Positions 49,887 to 58,666 of a stretch of DNA of 64,000 nucleotides are shown in pieces (positions within the stretch are counted from its first letter, which is position 1; each line of letters begins with the position of its first letter). This DNA is from Pacificimonas sp036351775 (lineage in GTDB: Bacteria; Pseudomonadota; Alphaproteobacteria; Sphingomonadales; Sphingomonadaceae). Both the position numbers and the translations under genes were made by a program. The stretch spans positions 62,001 through 126,000 of the forward strand of contig JAZBPX010000053.1 in assembly GCA_036351775.1 (NCBI GenBank). The letters run 5' to 3'. The notes below the pieces were generated by a model. It was given only the letters and a program-made list of their open reading frames with translations. It ran no database searches and was not told the origin of the DNA.

Positions 49887-52800
49887 GTGAGAGATCAGTC
49901 AGTGACGCGGCGCAGGCGCAAGCAGACAACGAAGCGGAAAGCGGCCCCGGAGAAACCAGAGGCCGCTTTCTCACGCGCCGCGGCGGCTTCAGCCGCTGGT
50001 GGGCCGCCGGGCAGTTTGCTTGCGCTCTACCTCGTCGCGGTCTGTTTTTTCCTCTCCGGCGTTGCCGCCCTGATCTACCAGATCGCGTGGTTGCGGTCGC
50101 TGAACCTTGTATTCGGAACGTCACATCTGTCTGTCGCGACCGTGCTCGCCGCTTACATGGGCGGGCTCGCCGCGGGGGCATGGCTCGCGGCGCGGTACGG
50201 AAGCAGGATCAAAAGGCCGCTGCTGGTCTATGGCCTGCTCGAGCTGATCATCGCCGCGACGGCGGTGCTGGTTCCCTTCTCACTGGGTATGGCGCAGGAC
50301 TTACTGGTCGCGAGCGTCGGACACCAGCCAGCGCCGCCGGATGCCAGCGGCCCTAGACAAATCCTGTTCTACCTAATTGCGTCCTTCGTGATCCTGGGCA
50401 TTCCCACGACCGCGATGGGAGCGACCTTGCCCCTTCTGGCCAAGGAAGTCGTGAATGCCAGTCGTGAGCTGGGTCCGCGGGTAGGATTACTCTATGGCCT
50501 GAATACGTTGGGAGCGGTGGCCGGTGCCTTGATCGGGGGCTTCCTGCTGCTGCCCAACATTGAGTTGCTGATGGTTCTGCTGGTGGGGGCCGTGCTTAAC
50601 GTGGCCGTATTCGTGATCGTCGTTGCCTTGCTGCGGCAGCGTCTCGATCCATTGCGTTCTGTTCCTGCAGCAAAGATGGCGGAAAAGGACCAGGGGAAAC
50701 CGGCGACCGACAAGTTCGATCCGATCATGATCCTGATGTTCGTATCGGGCGTCGTATCCTTCGGTCTGGAAGTGCTGTGGACCCGGCTACTCACGCATAT
50801 CTTTGGCGGGACGATCTATGCCTTCTCGATCATGTTATCCGCATTTCTGGTCGGCATCGCGCTGGGCAGCCTGATCGCGGGGCGCTTCGCCAGCGACAGG
50901 GCGCGCGCATTGCGTTATTTCACATTGGCCCAGTTCGGCATCGCCGCCACGTCCCTGGCCGGTTTCATAGTGCTGGGCTTGTATGTTCCCGACACTCCAT
51001 CGCTTCTTCTGCTGTCGATTTATGCCTTTTGCATGATGGTCCCGAGCACGCTGTTCATCGGGGCGACCTTCCCGCTTGCGGTGCGGATCGTTTCACCCAA
51101 GCTGGAAGCGACAGCGAACGCCGTTGGGCGGGTGTATGCCTTTAATACAGTTGGCGCCATCGCCGGCGCGTTGCTTGCGGGTTTCATATTGCTGCCGGCG
51201 CTGGGGTTCGTATCGTTCCTGCAACTGCTGGTCCTGATCTCGGGCGCCATTGCGGTGGCAAGCCTATTTCTCCCGCCGCGACCGATGCCGCGTGTTCCGG
51301 CTTTCGGCACGTTGGCGGTGCTTGCGGTCGTTGTCTTACTTGTTCCGCAACGCCCCGATCGAATCCTCTATAGTCATGTGGGCACAACGGCTGCAGCGGG
51401 TCAGGAGCGCTACTTCGGTGTCGGAACAACATCGACCGTGCTGCTGAGAGAGGAGAACGGGTTCGCCTTTCTATCGACAGATGGGCTCGCCGAGGCCGTT
51501 ATTCCGCGTCGCGGTTCCCCGCCGATCCGATCGTCTCAAACCTGGCTGGGCGCGCTGCCGCTTCTAGCTAGACCGGAAGCGGAGGAGGTTCTGATCGTCG
51601 GCTTCGGCGGCGGCAGTGTTATCGAAGGGGTCCCGCCCTCGGTAAGAACGATCGACGTGATCGAGCTTGAGAAAGAGATCATCGCGGCCAACGCTGCGTT
51701 TGCGGACCAACGTGCCTACGATCCCTTGTCCGATGATCGCGTGCACGTTGTCCGAAACGATGCGCGCAATGCGATGGTTCTCACGGACAACCGCTACGAC
51801 GTTGTCATATCGCAGCCGTCGCACCCTTGGACCGGAGCGGCCTCGCACCTTTACACGCGAGAGTTCCTTGCGATCGCGAAAGCGAAGCTGAACGAGGGCG
51901 GCACACTTCTTCAGTGGATCAATGCAGAGTTCGTCGACGAGGACCTGTTGCGGTCATTTGCGGCGACCATCCTTGCGGAATTCGACCATGTCGAACTGTA
52001 TCAACCCGAGCCGAGGGTTCTCCTGTTTGTGGCATCAGAAGCTCCGATCGACCTTCTCGGCGCAGGCGGCGGGGTAGAGCGCGCATTGGCGAACCAGGGC
52101 GCGCATTACCGCGCCGTTGGAATGCGAACGGCCGAAGACATCGCCGCAATGATGCTGCTTGATACGGATGGAGTGGAGGCGCTCGCCGGCGATCACGAGC
52201 CCAATACCGATCAGCTCAACAGGCTTGCCTTCCATTCCAGTTGGCGCGGAGACGGATTGTCGCTCGACGCGATACGGGAACTGTTGTCGCCGGACGATCC
52301 GTTGCTGAACCCTGAAAGCAAGCTGCGGACCTGGCTTGGCGATGATCGCTTACCCTATGTGGCGCAGCAACTGTTTCAGGCAGCTTACATCGAGCGTGCC
52401 TGTAATCTGGGTAACACGGTGGAGAGCTCCGACATCAGGATGACGCTTGCCGCCATGTGCCTTGAAGAGACAGGGCAAATGGCCAGGGCGCAAGCGGCGC
52501 TGTTCGACCTCCTTCGCAACGAACCGCAAAGCGAGCCTGCGCAGCTCGCGCTTCTGCTATCGCACCTGCCAGCCTTTGCCACGCGTCAGCTGACACCGGA
52601 AATCGCTGCACTCGCAAACCGGCAGCGCGGTCCCCAGCGCAGCATTTTCGAGGGCTGGATATTCGGAGCGATGGGTGATTTCGAAAGGCTACGCGCGCTT
52701 GATGATGAACTGAGAAATGTTCCCCTGACTAGTCTTGGCTACCCCGCGGCTGTAAAACTCAGGGCTGATTGGCGCGTGGCGATAGCGGCTGCAACCAATG

Positions 52801-53114
52801 ACCGTGAGCTTGCCAAAGAGGGCCTCGTCATCGTGGATTCGCTACTTTCGACGTTCACGAACCCCGAACTCTATCTTCTGAGAGCGGCCGCGGCACATTT
52901 TGCGCAGGATCAGGCTGCCTTGCACGAAACGACCGGACTGCTGATCCGATATGTCCAAGAACGGTCAAAAGATGACGGGAACGACGGGGTCCAGGAAGTC
53001 GCGTTCATCGCCCAGCGGCTGGAGATGCTCGCCGAATGGATCAAAAGCGCTCCGGGCAGCGAAAGCAGTGAGCGGGCCGCGGATCTAATCGCGCGGATCG
53101 ACGGTCTGGGCTGA
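49887..53114 (+). CDS. Fused MFS-like membrane/spermidine-synthase-like protein
   Basis: 1075 residues from GTG 49887 (GTG 49902 also possible). A basic N-terminus (RRRRKQTTKRK) is followed by roughly 450 residues of membrane helices in MFS-like pattern ('GVAALIYQIAWLRSLNLVFGTSHLSVATVLAAYMGG', the signature of the fused family). A class I methyltransferase fold then follows with 'VLIVGFGGGSVIEGV', 'IDVIELEKEII', 'YDVVISQPSHPW', and finally about 350 helical residues of TPR-like character. The soluble domain is homologous to spermidine synthases, but the function of the fused family is largely unestablished. It lies 90 bases after TonB receptor 2. Confidence 0.8.
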   Translation: MRDQSVTRRRRKQTTKRKAAPEKPEAAFSRAAAASAAGGPPGSLLALYLVAVCFFLSGVAALIYQIAWLRSLNLVFGTSHLSVATVLAAYMGGLAAGAWLAARYGSRIKRPLLVYGLLELIIAATAVLVPFSLGMAQDLLVASVGHQPAPPDASGPRQILFYLIASFVILGIPTTAMGATLPLLAKEVVNASRELGPRVGLLYGLNTLGAVAGALIGGFLLLPNIELLMVLLVGAVLNVAVFVIVVALLRQRLDPLRSVPAAKMAEKDQGKPATDKFDPIMILMFVSGVVSFGLEVLWTRLLTHIFGGTIYAFSIMLSAFLVGIALGSLIAGRFASDRARALRYFTLAQFGIAATSLAGFIVLGLYVPDTPSLLLLSIYAFCMMVPSTLFIGATFPLAVRIVSPKLEATANAVGRVYAFNTVGAIAGALLAGFILLPALGFVSFLQLLVLISGAIAVASLFLPPRPMPRVPAFGTLAVLAVVVLLVPQRPDRILYSHVGTTAAAGQERYFGVGTTSTVLLREENGFAFLSTDGLAEAVIPRRGSPPIRSSQTWLGALPLLARPEAEEVLIVGFGGGSVIEGVPPSVRTIDVIELEKEIIAANAAFADQRAYDPLSDDRVHVVRNDARNAMVLTDNRYDVVISQPSHPWTGAASHLYTREFLAIAKAKLNEGGTLLQWINAEFVDEDLLRSFAATILAEFDHVELYQPEPRVLLFVASEAPIDLLGAGGGVERALANQGAHYRAVGMRTAEDIAAMMLLDTDGVEALAGDHEPNTDQLNRLAFHSSWRGDGLSLDAIRELLSPDDPLLNPESKLRTWLGDDRLPYVAQQLFQAAYIERACNLGNTVESSDIRMTLAAMCLEETGQMARAQAALFDLLRNEPQSEPAQLALLLSHLPAFATRQLTPEIAALANRQRGPQRSIFEGWIFGAMGDFERLRALDDELRNVPLTSLGYPAAVKLRADWRVAIAAATNDRELAKEGLVIVDSLLSTFTNPELYLLRAAAAHFAQDQAALHETTGLLIRYVQERSKDDGNDGVQEVAFIAQRLEMLAEWIKSAPGSESSERAADLIARIDGLG

Positions 53115-53194
53115 CCACGCGATGGCGACTTGACCATATCGGCTATGACGCCGAACGGTACAGGCCAATCGCGGCGGTACAGTCGGAGAAATCC

Positions 53195-53917
53195 ATGAAC
53201 GGTTTAGAAGAAGATCCACTCTACACGTCCCCTGCTCGAGACGCTCAGCAGGCCAACGGCACCAGCGAGGTTCAGACCGCCCTGCCGCGAGCGTCTGAAC
53301 AGGCTTACAACCAACTGCGCCGCGAAATCCTGCTTGGCGAGTTGAAGCCGAAAACCGTCCTTCAAGAAAAAGAGATCGCCGAAAGGATCGGCGTAAGCCG
53401 CACCCCTGTTCGTGAAGCCATGAGCCGGTTGCAGGCGGAAGGGCTGATCGTAATGCAGCGGTACCGCAAGCATTACGTCGCCGAGTTCGAGGAGAGCGAC
53501 CGGGTAGAAATTTTTGAAATTCGCGCCATGCTCGAGGGACATGCGGCGGCGCTCGCCTCACAACGGCTCACCGACGAACAGATCGCCCACCTGCGAGAAG
53601 TTTGTGCGAAGACCGAGAAGGCGATTGCCGACAAGGGAGATGACGCGCGCTCCGTTTTTCAGGAGTTCAATCGCGATTTCCATTCAATGATCTGGGCAGC
53701 TGCCGATCGCCCTCGGATGATGGGGCTGCTTGACACGTCGTTGAGCCTGCCGTTCAACACGCTGGGCCGCTACTCGGAGAATTTGACCGCCACGATGCAG
53801 CGTGCGTGCTGGTATCATCGCGAGATTGTCGCGGCGTTCAAGGCGCGGGACGAACACCGTGCGCGCACGCAGATGTCCGCGCACGTGCTGTCACTCATAA
53901 GCACCGATCTGCCTTAG
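53195..53917 (+). CDS. GntR-family regulator, FCD subfamily
   Basis: 240 residues: winged helix-turn-helix 'ASEQAYNQLRREILLGELKPKTVLQEKEIAERIGVSRTPVREAMSRLQAEGLI' (residues 33-85), then an all-helical FCD ligand domain with the metal-binding histidine pattern 'EFNRDFHSMIW' and 'WYHREIVAAF...HRARTQMSAH'. FCD regulators sense small organic acids and bind GT-nnn-AC type palindromes. ATG 53195 follows GGAGA. Palindromes of that type lie right after its stop (53921), before the SDR operon (54014) and before TonB receptor 2 (47375), so it probably controls the second cluster (inference). Confidence 0.9.
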   Translation: MNGLEEDPLYTSPARDAQQANGTSEVQTALPRASEQAYNQLRREILLGELKPKTVLQEKEIAERIGVSRTPVREAMSRLQAEGLIVMQRYRKHYVAEFEESDRVEIFEIRAMLEGHAAALASQRLTDEQIAHLREVCAKTEKAIADKGDDARSVFQEFNRDFHSMIWAAADRPRMMGLLDTSLSLPFNTLGRYSENLTATMQRACWYHREIVAAFKARDEHRARTQMSAHVLSLISTDLP

Positions 53918-53920
53918 CAC

Positions 53921-53932
53921 TTGGTATACCAA
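53921..53932. promoter_or_regulatory. GGTATACC dyad, candidate GntR operator 2
   Basis: TTGGTATACCAA is a perfect 12-base palindrome three bases after the gntR stop and about 100 bases before the SDR start. Confidence 0.65.
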
Positions 53933-54013
53933 ATTTCGGCCATCCCGCCGAACCCAAGCCATAGACACCTGATATCGCCATAATCTGGCTTGCCGTCAGC
54001 CTGCGTAGTCCGT

Positions 54014-54025
54014 AGGGTATACCCT
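54014..54025. promoter_or_regulatory. GGTATACC dyad, candidate GntR operator 3
   Basis: AGGGTATACCCT is a perfect 12-base palindrome with the same GGTATACC core, 81 bases past operator 2 (about eight helical turns) and a few bases before the SDR start, a position fitting repression, possibly with looping. Confidence 0.65.
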
Positions 54026-54031
54026 CAGCTT

Positions 54032-54790
54032 ATGGGGGGTGTCGTGCACGATCTTGAAGGCAAAGTCGCAATCGTCACGGGCGGCGCTGTCGGAATCGGC
54101 CGCACCTACGCTGCTGCGCTTCGCAATGCTGGCGCCAAGGTCGCTATTTTCGACATTGCGGCCCCCTCGGACGACGATGCGGCTGGCAGCCTGTCGCACT
54201 ATCAACCGATTGATGTCTCGGACGAGCGCCAGGTCGAGCGGGGTGTTGCAAACGTGGTCGAGTGGGCAGGCGGTGTCGACATACTGGTCAACAATGCAGC
54301 GCTCTTTGCCAGCCTGCACAACGACCCGATCGCAACGCTAGACGCTGACCTCTGGGACAAGGTCATGGCAGTGAACCTGCGCGGTCCCTTCCTGATGGCA
54401 AAACACTGCGTCGATCCGATGCGCGCGCGGGGCGGGGGCAAGATCGTCAATATCGGGTCCGGTTCTGCCAGCAAGGGCATGCCGTTCATGGCTCATTACG
54501 TGACGAGCAAGGCGGGAATTCTGGGTTTGACGCGAACGCTTTCGCGCGAGCTGGGCAAGGACAATATCTGCGTCAACACGCTCTCGCCCGGCCTGATCAT
54601 GAGCGAGAGTATCGCGGAGAATACCGAACACCTTGAAACCAATCGCGAGCGAGTCCTGCAAAGCCGTGCGCTTGCGCGTGACGGCTATCCCGAAGATCTC
54701 ATTGGTGCCCTTCTCTTTCTCTGCAGTTCGCAAAGTGATTTCGTTTCCGGCCAGACACTGGCAGTCGATGGTGGGTCGGTTAATCTATGA
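54032..54790 (+). CDS. Short-chain dehydrogenase/reductase 1
   Basis: 252 residues with the classical SDR fold: 'KVAIVTGGAVGIGRTY' cofactor loop, 'NNAA', and catalytic Tyr-Lys in 'HYVTSKAG' with the upstream serine in 'NIGSGSAS'. It oxidises or reduces an alcohol/carbonyl with NAD(P). Start is ATG 54032 or GTG 54044; the latter is preceded by a G-rich ribosome-like stretch. First gene of a long plus-strand operon that runs past the end of the window, with starts overlapping stops. The substrate is unknown. Confidence 0.88.
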   Translation: MGGVVHDLEGKVAIVTGGAVGIGRTYAAALRNAGAKVAIFDIAAPSDDDAAGSLSHYQPIDVSDERQVERGVANVVEWAGGVDILVNNAALFASLHNDPIATLDADLWDKVMAVNLRGPFLMAKHCVDPMRARGGGKIVNIGSGSASKGMPFMAHYVTSKAGILGLTRTLSRELGKDNICVNTLSPGLIMSESIAENTEHLETNRERVLQSRALARDGYPEDLIGALLFLCSSQSDFVSGQTLAVDGGSVNL

Positions 54791-55554
54791 GCCGTTCTAA
54801 CTCACTGAACGGGAAGGTTGCGATCGTGACCGGGGCCGGTCGGGGGATCGGCCTCGAGGTCGTGCGCCTTCTGGGCGAGCGACAAGTAAAGGTTCTTTGT
54901 GCCGATATCGATATCGGCTCAGCCGAGGCTGCTGCGGCCGGGGTTCGCGACGGGGGCGGCGAGGCTGCTGCTGTCGCCTGCGATGTCGGCAAGTCCGCGG
55001 ATGTCTCGAAATTGGTCGATGCGGCTGGCGAGACTTTTGGAAAGCTCGACCTCGCCTTCAATAATGCGGGGATACTTGGCCCGATGGGCACCCCGCTCGA
55101 CAAGGTGGACGAGGCGGACTGGGACAGGACTCTGTCGATCAATCTTAGCAGCGTCTTTTACTGTCTGAAGTATCAAGTGCCAGCAATGCTGAACGCCGGT
55201 GGCGGAGCGATCGTCAATGCCGCGTCCGTGGCCGGCTTGATCGCCGCGCCGCGGAACCCGGTTTACGGCGCGACGAAGCATGCTGTGGTCGGGCTGACGC
55301 GCTCGGCTGCGATGCAATATGCGGATCGCGGCATACGGATCAACGCGGTCTGCCCGGGAATTGTCGAAACCGGCTTTTCGAACAGCGAAGTGCGCCAAGA
55401 GGGGCTGCCGACGTTCCCGCCTCCCTTTATTCCCATGCAACGCTTTGGCACCCCGGAGGAAATTGCCCGGCTGGTGGTGTGGTTGCTGTCTGACGAAGCA
55501 TCATATCTGACCGGCGAAGCTGTCGGCGCCGACGGTGGATGGAGGCACATGTGA
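54787..55554 (+). CDS. Short-chain dehydrogenase/reductase 2
   Basis: 255 residues of a classical SDR: 'KVAIVTGAGRGIGLEVVRLL', 'NNAGILGP', Ser-Tyr-Lys set in 'NAASVAGL ... VYGATKHAVVG', and C-terminal 'YLTGEAVGADGGWRHM'. Probably NAD(P)-dependent. It overlaps SDR 1 by ATGA, so the two are coupled. Together they could oxidise an alcohol and a downstream hydroxy intermediate before the aldehyde dehydrogenases act (inference). Confidence 0.9.
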   Translation: MSRSNSLNGKVAIVTGAGRGIGLEVVRLLGERQVKVLCADIDIGSAEAAAAGVRDGGGEAAAVACDVGKSADVSKLVDAAGETFGKLDLAFNNAGILGPMGTPLDKVDEADWDRTLSINLSSVFYCLKYQVPAMLNAGGGAIVNAASVAGLIAAPRNPVYGATKHAVVGLTRSAAMQYADRGIRINAVCPGIVETGFSNSEVRQEGLPTFPPPFIPMQRFGTPEEIARLVVWLLSDEASYLTGEAVGADGGWRHM

Positions 55555-57023
55555 CCAGATCATCTGGCAGTCCAGCACTCAATTATATTGCTGGCGAGTT
55601 TTCCGGCACCCCCGATTGCAACACGAGCGACCCGTCGAACGGCGAGGCCGTGGGTGAATATGCGTCCGCCAGCCAGGCCGATGTGAATGCGGCGGTCATC
55701 GCTGCCCGCGATGCGTTCGAGCGCGGCGGATGGCACAACAATCCACGCAAACGCGCTGCAGCCTTGCTGGCGATGGCCGATGCGCTTGCGGCGCAGAAGG
55801 AGCCGATCGTTGCGATGGCCGTGCGCGAGTCTGGCAAACGAACTGTCGAGATCTCGCACGAGTTTGACGCTGGCGTGACAGAGCTGCGCTATTATGCGGG
55901 CCTTGCGCGGACCATTCTCGGCCGCACGCAAGAGGTTGGGGAAGGTACGCTTTCCCTGTTTACCCGCGAACCGATCGGCGTGGTCGCGGTCATTGTGCCG
56001 TGGAATGCGCCGATTACCCTGCTTGTTCGCAGCCTGGCCCCGGTCCTGGCCGCAGGATGCACCGCGGTTATCAAGCCTGCGGCGCAAACCACGCTGACGA
56101 ACGACCTGATCATGCGCGCCTTCGCGAAGGTGGAAGACCTTCCTTCAGGTGTCATCAATGCTGTCAATGATCGCGGCATCGCGACCGGGAAGGCGCTGGT
56201 TGAACATGGTCAGGTGGACGCCATTTCCTTTACCGGGTCACATCGGGCCGCCGCGAATATTGTCGAGGCCACGGCCCATTCTCTGAAGCGCCTAAACCTC
56301 GAACTCGGCGGCAAGGCACCTGCCATCATTTGCAGCGATGCCGATCTGGAAGGCGCGGTCGCCGGCGTCATGCGCGGTGCCTTTGCCGCGGCCGGACAAA
56401 TGTGTACCGCGGTGGCCCGCGTGGTGGTGCATGACGATGTGCATCAGCAGGTCTCCGAACTGCTGGCGGCGCGGTTTCGCGCCCTGCGCGTAGGGCCTGC
56501 CGGGCAATCCGATAGCGAGATGGGGCCGCTCATCGACCGTGCCAGTCAGGCCCGCCTACTTGATGTGATCGAGACGCACTGCGCCGGGGCGATCGTCAAG
56601 GGCGTCATACCCGAAGGCTTACCGGAATCGGGCCATTATCTAAGCCCGACCCTGATCGAAACCGACGATCTGGACGGCAAGCTCGTGCAGGACGAACTGT
56701 TCGGTCCAATCGTGACGCTGGAGCGTTTCGGCAGCGAGAGCGAGGCCCTGGCCATGGCGAACGCGACCCAGTGGGGACTGGCCGCCAGTGTCTGGAGCGC
56801 TGACGTGAACAAGGCCTTTCGAATGGCGCGGTCCATCAAGGCCGGCACCGTGTGGCTGAACGCCCATAACCGCCTGTTCGCCGAGGCCGAAACAGGAGGC
56901 TACAAGCTGAGCGGCATCGGCCGTTTGCACGGCGTCCAAGGGCTCGATTCTTTCCTGGAAACCAAACATATCTTCCTCGAATCGGGGTTTTCCGAGTCTG
57001 GCGTCACAGGCGGCGCAGTGTGA
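55551..57023 (+). CDS. Aldehyde dehydrogenase 2
   Basis: 490 residues from GTG 55551, which overlaps the SDR 2 stop (ATGTGA) and follows GGAGG; an in-frame ATG at 55539 lies inside SDR 2. It has 'VPWNAPITLLVRSLAPVLAAGCTAVIKPA', 'FTGSHRAAANIV', the Glu in 'LELGGKAP' and catalytic Cys in 'AAGQMCTA'. It oxidises an aldehyde to an acid using NAD(P)+. It is followed in GTGA overlap by the sulfatase gene. A second, distinct ALDH lies three genes on, so two different aldehydes or two steps are likely. Confidence 0.9.
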   Translation: MTRSSGSPALNYIAGEFSGTPDCNTSDPSNGEAVGEYASASQADVNAAVIAARDAFERGGWHNNPRKRAAALLAMADALAAQKEPIVAMAVRESGKRTVEISHEFDAGVTELRYYAGLARTILGRTQEVGEGTLSLFTREPIGVVAVIVPWNAPITLLVRSLAPVLAAGCTAVIKPAAQTTLTNDLIMRAFAKVEDLPSGVINAVNDRGIATGKALVEHGQVDAISFTGSHRAAANIVEATAHSLKRLNLELGGKAPAIICSDADLEGAVAGVMRGAFAAAGQMCTAVARVVVHDDVHQQVSELLAARFRALRVGPAGQSDSEMGPLIDRASQARLLDVIETHCAGAIVKGVIPEGLPESGHYLSPTLIETDDLDGKLVQDELFGPIVTLERFGSESEALAMANATQWGLAASVWSADVNKAFRMARSIKAGTVWLNAHNRLFAEAETGGYKLSGIGRLHGVQGLDSFLETKHIFLESGFSESGVTGGAV

Positions 57024-58666
57024 GCAAGCGCCCGAACATCCTGTTCATCATGGCCGACCAGTTGCGGGCCGATTACCTAGGCTGTTATGGGCACGAAACC
57101 ATTCGCACGCCCAATCTGGATCGGCTGGCGCGATCAGGTGTCCGCTTTTCGCGCGCCTATTGCCAATCGACCGTATGCGGTCCTTCGCGGATGAGTTTCT
57201 ACACGGGCCGCTATGTCGGGTCGCACGGTGCGACCTGGAATGACACTCCGCTTGCGGTGGGCGAGATGACCCTCGGTGATCATCTGGCGGCCACCGGTTA
57301 CCGGACGGTTCTCGTTGGCAAGACGCATATGCGCGCCGACGAGGCGGGAATGGCGAGGCTGGGGATCCAGCAAGGCTCGACCACCGGTCAGCGTATCGCG
57401 GAATGCGGCTTTGAGCCGGAGCTTCGCGAGGAGGGTATCTACAACATCGTCGGCGACCAGTCGCGGCACGCCAATGCCCCTTATAACCAGTGGCTTAAAG
57501 AGCATGGCTATGAGGGTGACAACCCCTGGCACACGGCTGCGAATTCCGTCACCATCGACGGCAAGCGAACTTCGGGCTGGTATCTGGACGCCTCGCCGCA
57601 TCCCGCCAACGTGGCGGCCGAGCACAGCGAAACCGCTTACCTTACCGAGGAAGCGATCGCATGCATCGATAGGCTCGGGAGCGCAGATCCCTGGTGTATC
57701 CATTTGTCATACATCAAGCCGCACTGGCCCTACATTGCGCCCGCGCCGTATCACGCGATGTATGATGCGGATGCGATCCAGAAGCCGCAGCGCCATGAAC
57801 GTGAGCGCACTTCGCCGCATCCCGTCTACGCTGCGTTTCAGAATCTGAGGGTCTCACAGGCTTTCTCCGACGATGCTGTGCGTGAAGCCGTAATTCCGGC
57901 CTATATGGGCCTGGTTTCCGAGCTGGATGATCATATCGGAAAGTTGCTAGCGGCACTGGAGGTGCGGAACCTCCTCGATGATACGATCATCGTCTTCACC
58001 TCCGATCATGGCGATTATCTGGGCGATCACTGGCTGGGGGAAAAGGACTTCCCGCACGAACCATCGATCCGCATTCCGCTTATTATCCGGGGGCCGGGCC
58101 TGGCTGAAGGCCATGTATCCGATGCCCTTGTCGAGGCCATCGATTGCGTTCCGACATTCGTTGACTTCGCAGGCGGTGACGCAGAGCATCCCCGCCTCGA
58201 AGGGCGCAGCCTTACGCCGATGCTGCTCGGTTACGATGTCGAGGAATGGCGCGAAACCGCATTCAGCGAGTATGACTATTCGGTGCTTCGTGTCCGTGAC
58301 GAAGTCGGCCAGCCCATCGATCGGGCCAACTTCGTCACAGCGGTCACCGAGCGCTACAAGCTGATACATTTCCCGGGCATGAGCCCCATGTTGTTCGATC
58401 TGCATGACGACCCTGAAGAACTGCGCGATCTTGGTGACGACCCGGACCATGCGCATGTCCGCGAGCTCTTGACGGGCCAGATCCTTGATTGGTCTCTCAG
58501 GCCGCGGCGCGTTACGGAAAGTAGCGCGGCCATCGAACGCCGAACCGATACCCAGATCGAGCGGGGCATTCTACTGGGGCTTCGCGATGAGGCCGACCAT
58601 GCCGATGCGCTCGCGGCCGAGCGCGCACGCGGCGCGGAGAGGCTCGCAAAGGCCGGTCCGGTATGA
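57020..58666 (+). CDS. Type I sulfatase-family hydrolase
   Basis: 548 residues of the alkaline-phosphatase superfamily: metal ligand Asp13 in 'IMADQLRADYLG', the formylglycine site C-x-P-x-R as 'VCGPSRMSFYTGR' (Cys53), and the second metal site 'VFTSDHGDYLGDHWLGEKDF'. The Cys form needs an anaerobic- or FGE-type maturase, which is not in the window. Members hydrolyse sulfate esters or phosphonate/phosphate esters. There is no signal peptide, so it acts in the cytoplasm. It is coupled to ALDHs on both sides (GTGA, ATGA), suggesting desulfation of an alcohol or carboxylated intermediate. Confidence 0.87.
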   Translation: MSKRPNILFIMADQLRADYLGCYGHETIRTPNLDRLARSGVRFSRAYCQSTVCGPSRMSFYTGRYVGSHGATWNDTPLAVGEMTLGDHLAATGYRTVLVGKTHMRADEAGMARLGIQQGSTTGQRIAECGFEPELREEGIYNIVGDQSRHANAPYNQWLKEHGYEGDNPWHTAANSVTIDGKRTSGWYLDASPHPANVAAEHSETAYLTEEAIACIDRLGSADPWCIHLSYIKPHWPYIAPAPYHAMYDADAIQKPQRHERERTSPHPVYAAFQNLRVSQAFSDDAVREAVIPAYMGLVSELDDHIGKLLAALEVRNLLDDTIIVFTSDHGDYLGDHWLGEKDFPHEPSIRIPLIIRGPGLAEGHVSDALVEAIDCVPTFVDFAGGDAEHPRLEGRSLTPMLLGYDVEEWRETAFSEYDYSVLRVRDEVGQPIDRANFVTAVTERYKLIHFPGMSPMLFDLHDDPEELRDLGDDPDHAHVRELLTGQILDWSLRPRRVTESSAAIERRTDTQIERGILLGLRDEADHADALAAERARGAERLAKAGPV

